From Salminus brasiliensis (Eukaryota; Chordata; Actinopteri; Characiformes; Bryconidae), in the NCBI RefSeq assembly GCF_030463535.1, contig NC_132900.1, forward strand, positions 31,953,742 through 32,017,741: a stretch of DNA of 64,000 nucleotides. Direction: 5' to 3'. The position numbers and the translations under genes were made by a program. The first letter of the stretch is position 1. Each line of letters starts with the position of its first letter. Below the pieces are notes generated by a model. It saw nothing but the letters and a program-made list of their open reading frames with translations, was not told where the DNA came from and did not search any database. Shown one piece after another: positions 13,501 through 24,857 of this stretch.

Positions 13501-14375
13501 CAGCTCCTCCATCTGAGCCTGAAGCTCCTGAGATCTGCCCCGAGCGGCCTCCACCTCCTGCCATGCTTCTGTTAACTACACACACATGCAAGCATTAACA
13601 AGGACGTACCTTGTTAGCCTCCTCCTACCTATTCTTCAGTGGTCAGGACACCACAGGACTGACCACCACAGAGCAGGTAGCATTTGGCTGGTGGGCTGGT
13701 GGTGTGGATCAGACACAGCAGTGCTGTTGGAGGTGCCATCTTGGTCATGCTGGTCGACCAGGTTGGTCATGTCGGTTTTACTGGACAACCAACTTGCTCA
13801 TATTGGTCTACCAGTTTGGCCATGCTGGTCATATGCTGGTTGACCAGCTTGGTTAGGGTTGGTCATACTAGACAACAACCTTAGACGTGCTGACCATGCT
13901 GGTCTAGCTTGGTCATGCTGGTCTTATTAGGTGTTTAGCATGGTCCTGGTTGATCATGCTTGCACAGCTAAACCATCAACTCAAACTAAACAATATCCTC
14001 TGCTGGTCAAAAGCTAAGCTGGTCAGCCAGCTTAACCAGCAGCATTACTTTTTGGGTTTGCATACATTTTATTTGCCCAATATCACTTTAACCCTTTCAT
14101 TGCGTTGTCTTTTTCAACTTTGAGGTAATGTTGGGTATCACTCTGCGTCTCTACAGAGCAGAAATCTTGAAGCACCAGATTCCAGACCAACACAGCTCAC
14201 AGAAACTCTGACAGAGAACCACACGGCGGCATGGAATCCTGCATTTCAGGTCTCAGTGTGCAGAACACACAGCACGAGAGGAAAACTGCGTGTGTGTTAT
14301 TTATTCGAAACCAAATAACTGGAAACTGTAAGCAGCTGAGCTGCATGCAAAAACAAACAGTACTACCGCAACCAG

Positions 14376-14415
<40 letters not shown>

Positions 14416-14585
14416 TTGACAACACAGGGACTGTACCTGCTGGGTCTGTGTATGACTCTGCTGTTCCTGCAGGGCCAGGCGGGTGTGTAGCGAGGACACA
14501 CGGTCCCTCAGCTCTGCGTTCTCCTCACACACTGTCTCTAGACGCTGAGTTAGAGTTTGCTCCTGCTGTGTTAGTCTCGCAACCT

Positions 14586-14621
<36 letters not shown>

Positions 14622-15788
14622 TACTACTGCCACTAAACCACTGACACAAATAAATGACCTCCCTTTAGAGCACAGTGTGTTCTGGGTCCAGCAGGCACCT
14701 GACTTATTAGCTACAGCTCTCAGATAAGTTAGTGCTGTGTGGTGTGGTGTGTCATCTACACTGCTGTATCAATGTGCTACCACTGTGATACCGTCCTTCA
14801 GCAAGGTCCAGTAATAACTGTTGTGATGCATTTGACTGATAATAAACATTATATCCATGATATATACTACCCGTCAAAAGTTTTAGAACACTTATTGACA
14901 TTTAAGCACTTCAAGTCCAGTGAATAACCTGTAAAGGTTAAAGACCAGTGACTTCAAATGGTACAAAGGTAAACTGTCAAAGATTTAAAGAAAAAAAATG
15001 AACTACAAACTGAAAAATACTCTAAATTGTATAAATTGTATACAAAACTGTGCTCCTGCATTTACCCAACACTGCACCTTCAGACTGCTCCCACAATGAC
15101 CAGAGAAACAGTCTAAACACAGAACCACAGATCCAGCTTCTAACTCTGAAGTGGAACTCAGTGGAGCTCCTTCCTTTAGAGAAAATTCTGAGGAAGCTGA
15201 AGAGGTCTGGTACAAGAAGAGGTCTGACCCACTCAAATCCACACAACAGCACCGGAAGACCAGTTTCTGAGAGTCAACAGCTGCTTGTGTGATGGGCGAC
15301 TCGCATGACCACACCCTGTATCTCAGCAGATTAAGCCTGGAGCAAGTCTGAGTTTCAGCTGTGAAGAGAAGAAGACCTGGAGCTGCAGCATACTGACTGG
15401 GAGTGACAGAAAATCCTGGTGGTGTTCTAAAACTTTTGACAGGTAGTGTTATGGAATACAATGTTCACATTGCCTCGCAGTTGGAGAGCTGGATTAGTGG
15501 TAATGATGAAGGCACTTTCAGCGGATGTCAATTAGAGCATTTCTATTGGTCCATACATCATGAAAATCAATACACGGTTTCTGCGTGCACTGATTTGTAC
15601 TCCGAAGCAACAGTGTGTGTGTGTGTGTGTGTGTGTGTGGGAGTAGATGTGTGAAGATATGTTTCTCACCTGTTCTCTGAGAGCGTTGAGCAGTTCCTCG
15701 TCCTGTGGTCTGGGATGGCCTCGCTCTCTCAGCTCCTGCTTTAGGCTGTGGAGCTCAGCTGTGACTGTTCGCTCCACCTCCATAGCCT

Positions 15789-15840
<52 letters not shown>

Positions 15841-18800
15841 GATTGAGTTTTATTATTCATAACGCATCATATCTTACTAGTATTGTTGCCTTTTGTCCAT
15901 CAGTTATGTATTAAATTCAATGGATATGTATGTATATTTATATGCTATATTATTAACTTGATTCATGGTCTAAAATCTGAATGTAATAAACAGAAATGAT
16001 CTCACACATACTGACATCACTATGTGATTTAATAGTGGAGACCATTCTGAGGCCCCTGGGAACTGGGCCCTACAGGCCCAATCAGGATTTAATGCCAGTC
16101 TTGGTGTACACTATAGGCTATCCAGTAATAGTCAGTGTTACAGGGTGTACATCTTTGACCTGATAAGGACCTGATAAATGATTCACTTTAATTTTATTGT
16201 TTATTTTTTTCTGAATCATAATATAAAAAAATACACATATATGACCGGACGCATTATGACACTAATTGATAATTCAGAAAATATGCACCAAATATTTTAG
16301 TATTTAGAACTAGCTAGATTTTTATATTTGTTTTTTACCGTCCATTTTATTTACAATCAATTCCGAAATTCTAAAACCCTCGAAAACTAAAGCGCTTCAC
16401 TGAAAATAAATTCTAATGTATTTCTATGGCGATTTTCACAATGAATGTAGTTATAAAGCAGCTTCACAGAGATCCAGGTTCGAGGCCTCTTTTGAGTAAG
16501 CCGACAGAGGCAACAGTGGCAGGAAAAACTCCCTCAGAACAAGTGGAAGAACCCTTGAAAGGAGCTAAGGGGAACTCAAAAGGGGAACCCATCCTCCTCT
16601 GGTCGACACCGGCTAGCACAACTCGGGTCCTCAGTTTCAGCTCGATGCTTTTTAAGACCCCCATCAGTCAGTTTCTCTATCAGTCACTTGTGCGGACACT
16701 AAGTGACGGCATTTTTCTGATAAAATAAATAATAAATAATTACCAAGTGACCAAGCAGTGAGAGAGAGTTATGCTCGCTTGTCAACACCACAACAAAAGC
16801 GGCTGATTAGGAGTCTGGCGAAAGGTCCGCGGCGGCCGGCCTGATTCAGCAGTTTGCGGGACCTCGCGTCAGGTCCCATCACACACGCTTGGTGGAGGAT
16901 CAAAGGCAGGCCCAGCAGATGGAGCGTGGCATCTTGGTCTTGGCAGTGACACATCATCACGCTGCATTAGGCACAGTTTGGGGCGTGGCGGGGGCGTGTG
17001 TGGTTGGGGTAGAGGCCAGCGGGTCAGTTTGTGGTAGAGGTGGACAGTCGGCTAAACGCTGTGACCCAGGCTGGGGGTCATTCAATATGGTGGTTAAAGT
17101 GAACACGCTGTGGGGTCCCAGTAGTCTCCCCACCCCCACCACGGTCGCCCCCCGGGGAGGCAGGAAAAGAAAAGAAGAGGAGGAGATGACCAAGCATAGG
17201 GTGTGGATGTAGGGGGGGTCGTTAGAATTAATTAAGATTAAGATTTAATTGTGCCACTCTTAATGAGATTAGGGGAGGGGTTAAATTGGGATATGAGAGA
17301 CCTTACTAATTTAACATTAACGTCAATGTGAGCACAATAGTGTTATACTCTTATTATAGGCAGGTCTCAGCGCCTATGATAACAGGTTTTCAATATTTTC
17401 ATCTATATCTACAATCTATAATTTATCATTTAATAATAGCCAGCTGGCAAAACAGCAAACACCACAGATGGCTTTAAAAAATTATGTTTAAAGAAATATG
17501 TATATATGTAATATGTATATGAAAGTGTATGAAATACGTAATATCTCAAATCTCTGGTAAACAGTGTCTCAGACGTCAGGTAGTGTATCCATGTTTATTT
17601 TGGGTAATAGTGCTTCTTAAAGGAGCTTTTAGAGGCATTAAACACTTCAGAACATCTGGTTCCCTCCACCACCACCACTGTGAGCAATCATGCCTCTGCA
17701 AGTTTCTCTAGATTCGAGCATTTCAGATTAAACCTAATCCCAGTTCTGGAAACCCTGGTTAAATAAATTAAAGACACACTGGAAGTGCTTCACAGATATT
17801 GCTGAACTCTGCAAGCACTGTTCCTGAGGTACTACATGTTAAATGACCAGCAGTGCTCCAGAATGACCGAGTTTGGAGACCTCCTGGTGTGGCTTAATCA
17901 ACAGCAACAGAAGCAGCTTAGACGCTTGCTTTAAATCCTCAGCTAGACAGGAACCCGTCATCATGTAGTCATTTTATGCTTAAGAGCTTTCATGCCAAAG
18001 CTGCATTATTACACACGCTACATGGGTATTGACAGTTCCCACAGAAAAGCGAACACCAGCGTCTCAAGTCAGGTTTCTGTCCTATGGGAAGATGCTAAGC
18101 TCTGAACTCATGCATTAGCTTCTGTATACTGACTCTGTAACGACACAGCAGTGAATAACTGATCTGATTTAAGGGAAGAAGAGACTCAACAAGAGAGAAG
18201 ATCTTCAACAAATTTCATTCTTAGCTTCCGGACTGACTGAACTCCCTTAAACCGCCCTGAATGCCTGGAACTCTGTAAACTTCCTAGAAGGTGGTGGTGA
18301 AGACGTGCAGTAAGGAAACGTGAGCTATTAAAAGCTTACTGTCCTTGTAAAAGCACCACCTTCTTCCTTGACAATAAAGCCTGTTTTATAGTTCTCGGTT
18401 AGACTTAGAGCACCATTAAAGCTCCATTCAGACATTCTGAAAACCTGAAACTAATATTTAATAAGTTATTAGTCAGCACTGTATCTCTCAGAACTTAGCA
18501 TCGTATATCCTCTTTGAGTTTTCGTCCATGAGTGTTCTCTCATTCCCATTTCCCACCACAGCGATAAAGAAGCCCACAGACGTTCCTCTGGAATAAACAG
18601 TGATAAAAAAAGATATATATGATTATAAGGTGAGCATGATTAGTCATAGTTAACTGGATTTGGTGCGGTGTAGGGTGTAAAAACGTCCAATAATAAGTCC
18701 TATTGTATAGTTTTATGGCTGTATTTGTCTTTTCCGTCCATTCCAATTTATTATTACTACAAATAATTACTGTGATCCTGTGTCTTCTGAAAGGTTTCTA

Positions 18801-21800
18801 AAGTAAGTGATATTATATCTATGACCTATCCTCTATTAGCTTCCCTCAGAAAAAGAGAAAAAAAGACCCGCCCACCTTCAAAATACAGAATCAGAGGGGG
18901 TTTTCCTAGGCTTTAAACCGGAAAGTCTCACTCTGAAGACTATAGTGGCAATTGCTAAAAGAGGTGAGAAAGCAGGTTTCTAATTTTTGCCCAAGTGCCA
19001 CTTTTTTAGTCACCTGTCAAACATTTACTAAAGTAAACACAAGTAAAACACATAGAACTTGAACACTTTAAAGCCCAGAGACAACTATGGAACTCCTATA
19101 GAGATCACACTGCCAGATTTCCCAAATTCTAACCGTAAATAAAATGCTTACCCCAAACCTGTCTATCCCCTTACCTTAGTTCTGTCTAACCCTAATAGCA
19201 AGTATTTCCCCAAATCTGTCTAATCCTAACCTTCAAGCCTAACCCTTATCCCAAATCTGTCCAACCCTAATTAAAGAGCTATAGAATAGTCCCTTATATT
19301 TTTAGGCTGCATGTGCCCTTATTTTACACTATACCATCACCGTTTCAGCGGTAGGAGCCTTTCTTACAATTGCGACAACATCCTGACACGCCTGCTTGTG
19401 ACAGACTTGCAAATAAGTTCCATCAAATGAGCTGTGAACTGTGTCCCTGCTGACCTGCTATCAGGCACACAAACTGACACAAGCTGGCAATAACAGCATC
19501 CATTTCCTTTCCCACAGAATCCAAACAACAGCCTGAACCTAACAGCGCGACAGAAAAGCTCAGACGCTCGAACGTCCCGACATCTGCGGGACGAGAGGCC
19601 AACGAAAGCACCAGCAGATCCTCTGGGGCCTGAGCTTGCTGGTACAGCCCAGCACGGCTTTCCTGGCACTGCGGCTGCTTGTTTTCAGGAGGCTTCTCCC
19701 ACGCTCCCATCCTTCCATCCTCCCTCACACTGCTGCCCCAGATAAGGAGTTTGGCCACTGCTGCCAAACCTCAGTTAGCCCAATAAGCACATATATACGT
19801 AAGCATGCCACCACACACCAAACATCCCTGAGCTCGCTAACTCACCGCTGGAGGCACGGCGTGCTTAGAAACCGAGGAGCCACCATTCACCACGTCTGGC
19901 AAAGGCACGTCTGCGACCCAGTGCATCTCCAAACCTGCCTTGTCTGCAGTGTCTGAAGCTTCCTTAACCCCCTTCAAGAGCAGCGACTCATCCATGGTGG
20001 AAAGCAGCAGCCGAATGAGGCACTTCCTTCTCCTTCGGAGTGGAGATGGACCAGTAGTTCTTGTAAACACGTGTTTTTTCCTCCTTTCTTCCCTGAACTT
20101 TGATTTCTGGAAAAAGCTGGTCACGGGGCCGGCCACCGCCGCTGCTGCCCACGGCCGGACGGCAGGGAGTTAAAGGGTGGGGGCTGAGTTAGATATTACA
20201 CCAGGCCAGGAGCACAACAATGCAAGGCTGCTGCCAGAGCGGAAAGCTCAGCCTTGATGGTTGTCACCTTTAACACTGCATATCTATTCCTGGTACGCAT
20301 AATAACACAGATAAGAAGTCCTCCTCAGTTCGAGCAGTTTTTGGTTGCTAACTCCGTGTTCTGAACAACTGACCTTGGGAAGCCGCAAACTTGGGAGATT
20401 AGATTAGAGGCTGAAAGAAGGGAGAGCAGCATGACTGCCAATGCAATTTTCACCACGTCTGCTGTGAGATCTGTGCTGGTCAGTTCTGTCCTGAACTTGC
20501 TCGGCTGTAAAACAGGTTGTCCAGATTAGGGCTGTGTGTCAGCAAGAACCTGGCAGTATGATACACATCATGACACAGGGGTTACCATTCAGTCTACTGT
20601 GAGATCTCAAAAATGCGTCATGGTTATTATTTTTTAACATCAAATATTAGAAAAATATTTCGTAACTCTACAGCCACTTAAACTTCGAGAGCTGGAAGGT
20701 AAAACTGCAGCCTTCACTAAGTTTCACTAAAAATACATTTTAATTCAGGCCCTAAAGGATTTTCCTCCTGGTCCTGTTTCCCCACAATCAATCTTAATGT
20801 TTTTCTGTCCTCAGGCCCTGATTAAACTTAATGACCATTTAATGCCAACAGTGTTTAAATTAAATTCATATCCTTGTACCCATGAGCCATGTCTCTAAAG
20901 TATGCACTGCATCAACATGAAGGAAGTCTCTTTCTTCCCCTCAGGTGCAAACTCTCAAAAAAGTGTCTGGTGTCATTAATGGCAAGCCATAAAATGTAAC
21001 ACGATATTGACGGGTAATATATAGCACAGAGAAAGAGCTTCCTGACAACAGCAGAACCTGTTTTAGTGAACCAGTTTTTAAAGCATTTTATAATAACCAT
21101 ATACAAGACGTTTCCATCATAGAGAAGAAGCAGAGAACCAGGCAAAGAACCATTCAAGTGTTCAAATGTTCATGGTCTGTTTATACAGACAGTGTAATCA
21201 GGATGCAGTGCTGGGGTACGACAAACAATTAAGGTGAACTTCAGAAAATAATCAATACAATAATGAAGCTGTTTTGGGTCTGAAGAATGATATTTCTTTC
21301 CAAAGTATTCAAGATTTACTGAAGAATGACACTAAAAACACACAGCTTGATAAAAACTATCTTAGGAAAATAGTGAAGAACTTGAGAATTGCTTTCAGGA
21401 CCTTCTTCACTGTGTGTTCTTAAGACAAAACGTCTCCTTAAAACCCACCGAATGCAGTTTTCAGGAGAATTCTGCTGTTCTCCAGAGTTTGTTATATGGG
21501 ATGTGATGAGTTTACTGTGGGATCATCAGTACAAGAGCAGCTTTAAAACACATCAGGAATCTGACCCGGACACCTCGGGCCTCATTCTCCAAATTCTTAC
21601 TAAGACTTTTCTGAAATTAGTTGTTGGGAAAACTCCAAACTGAACTATCAACGTCTAAAATGAAGATACAAGGTTTTTGCAAAACAGCTATTTCAGACTA
21701 TTTCATACCTGAGGACAGTATGAATTTCTTAAGAGGTTTTTGAGCTGGAACAGAATTCACCAGTGAAACAGTGTTACTACGTTTAAAAAAAGATTATTAA

Positions 21801-24800
21801 ATAGTATGATCTTTATGATTTTATAAATTCAAAAGTAAATAAACCATTTGGGATGAAAGAGGAGGGAAAATAATTCTAATCTAATAAATCTAAAATAAAA
21901 GATGATTATAACTGGTTGTTTTCTATATTGTGCATATATGTGTGTATATACTGCAATTCATATCTCTACACAGTTTAGTTACTATCTGTGTAAATGTTTT
22001 TTTCATATTAAATAATTATTTTATTTTGATTAGATCGTTATTTTAGCTTTTTATATATTTATTATATATTTTATACATTAATGTGAGCGGACAGTTATGA
22101 AAGCACTTGTATGAATATGCGCTAAATAGCCCAGACTTTGGGTTTTGGCTCAGTGTGCTGTTGCTGGTGTTGGAGGTGCTGGCCTGCAGCTTCTGTTTTG
22201 ATCACAGTGAGCTCCACCTATACAGTATTTAGTTGTTGTTTTCCTGTCTGGGTCACGTGCTCCTCTCGCTCAGCTTATGCTCTCTCACTCAGGAAGGAAG
22301 AAGGAAAAAAGAGGAGCTGCAGTGTCGACAGTAAACTGACCCATACCGGCAGCCGAGTCGAGCTTGATGTTGATACAGAATCTCAGAACTACATTCAGAA
22401 ACCCCCTGTCCTACAAACCTGTCTGTATGTAATCAGGGGGAGGACAGTGTATTAGGCCCTGCTGATCTGGGAGGTCTGTCTCAGGCCTTTTAACAGCTAT
22501 TGTCAAATATCACTCTGACGCAGTTTAAGTGAGTTCAGCCAGCAGCAGGGTTGTGTAACGCCACTCCTTATCTATTGTCTGCTGCGGCTTTGGTGCAGCT
22601 GGGTGAGCGGGGAGTAAAGCTGGGGGTAAATCCGGGAGCAGGGCTGCTCCGACCCGGAGTCGTGGACGTCTCAGAGACACACAGAGGGAGCGTTAGTTTT
22701 CCTGTCTGTTCTGCTTCATTACTATTCTTACATGAGCAAACAGTGAGCGGCATCTGAGTCTGTCACACTTAGTGTTTTTCAGTCCTGAATGTACACACAG
22801 CACCGTACACACACTACTGTACACACACTACTGTACACACAGCACCGTACACACACTACTGTACACACAGCACCGTACACACACTACTGTACACACAGTG
22901 TGCCAACACTTCTGCTGAATTTCTTACTCCATTGTTTATTCCACAGAAAGAGAGAGAGAGAGAAACTGCGTGGAAATGAAAGAGGGTTAAAGAGAGAGAC
23001 TTTCTTTTTTATTAATATTATTGTATATTTCTATATCAGATGTTTTATTTGTTTTGTTTTCTTAATGTATGATTGCAGTGCTTCGACATACATGTTGAAA
23101 TGTAGATTTGTCACGTCAACACAGTCTTAAACTGAATTAAACTGAATCGAGAGACAGAGAGAGATAGAGACAGTGAGAGAGAGAGATAGAGACAGTGAGA
23201 GAGAGAGAGATAGAGACAGTGAGAGAGAGAGATAGAGACAGTGAGAGAGAGAGAGATAGAGACAGTGAGAGAGAGAGATAGAGACAGTGAGAGAGAGAGA
23301 TAGAGACAGTGAGAGAGAGATAGAGACAGTGAGAGAGAGATATAGAGACAGTGAGAGAGATAGAGACAGTGAGAGAGAGAGATAGAGACAGTGTGAGAGA
23401 TAGAGACAGTGAGTGAGATAGAGACAGTGAGAGAGATAGAGACAGTGTGAGAGATAGAGACAGTGAGAGAGAGATAGAGACAGTGAGAGAGAGAGATAGA
23501 GACAGTGAGAGATAGAGACAGTGAGAGAGAGATAGAGACAGTGAGTGAGAGAGATAGAGACAGTGAGTGAGAGAGATAGAGACAGTGAGAGATAGAGACA
23601 GTGAGAGATAGAGACAGTGAGAGAGAGAGAGAGACAGTGAGTGAGAGAGATAGAGACAGTGAGTGAGAGAGATAGAGACAGTGAGTGAGAGAGATAGAGA
23701 CAGTGAGAGATAGAGACAGTGAGTGAGAGAGATAGAGACAGTGAGAGATAGAGACAGTGAGTGAGAGAGATAGAGACAGTGTGAGAGATAGAGACAGTGA
23801 GAAAGAGATAGAGACAGTGAGTGAGAGAGATAGAGACAGTGAGTGAGAGAGATAGAGACAGTGAGAGATAGAGACAGTGAGTGAGAGAGACAGTGAGAGA
23901 GAGATAGAGACAGTGAGTGAGAGAGATAGAGACAGTGAGTGAGAGAGATAGAGACAGTGAGTGAGAGAGATAGAGACAGTGAGAGATAGAGACAGTGAGT
24001 GAGAGAGATAGAGACAGTGAGTGAGAGAGATAGAGACAGTGAGAGATAGAGACAGTGAGTGAGAGAGATAGAGACAGTGAGAGAGAGATAGAGACAGTGA
24101 GAGAGAGAGATAGAGACAGTGAGAGATAGAGACAGTGAGAGAGAGATAGAGACAGTGAGTGAGAGAGATAGAGACAGTGAGAGATAGAGACAGTGAGTGA
24201 GAGAGACAGTGAGAGAGAGATAGAGACAGTGAGTGAGAGAGATAGAGACAGTGAGAGATAGAGACAGTGAGTGAGAGAGACAGTGAGAGAGAGATAGAGA
24301 CAGTGAGTGAGAGAGATAGAGACAGTGAGTGAGAGAGATAGAGACAGTGAGAGATAGAGACAGTGAGTGAGAGAGATAGAGACAGTGAGTGAGAGAGATA
24401 GAGACAGTGAGAGATAGAGACAGTGAGTGAGAGAGATAGAGACAGTGTGAGAGATAGAGACAGTGAGAGAGAGATAGAGACAGTGAGAGAGAGAGATAGA
24501 GACAGTGAGAGATAGAGACAGTGAGAGAGAGATAGAGACAGTGAGTGAGAGAGATAGAGACAGTGAGAGATAGAGACAGTGAGTGAGAGAGACAGTGAGA
24601 GAGAGATAGAGACAGTGAGTGAGAGAGATAGAGACAGTGAGAGATAGAGACAGTGAGTGAGAGAGATAGAGACAGTGAGTGAGAGAGACAGTGAGAGAGA
24701 GATAGAGACAGTGAGTGAGAGAGATAGAGACAGTGAGTGAGAGAGATAGAGACAGTGAGAGATAGAGACAGTGAGAGAGAGAGATAGAGACAGTGTGAGA

Positions 24801-24825
24801 GAGAGACAGTGAGAGAGAGAGAAAG

Positions 24826-24857
<32 letters not shown>

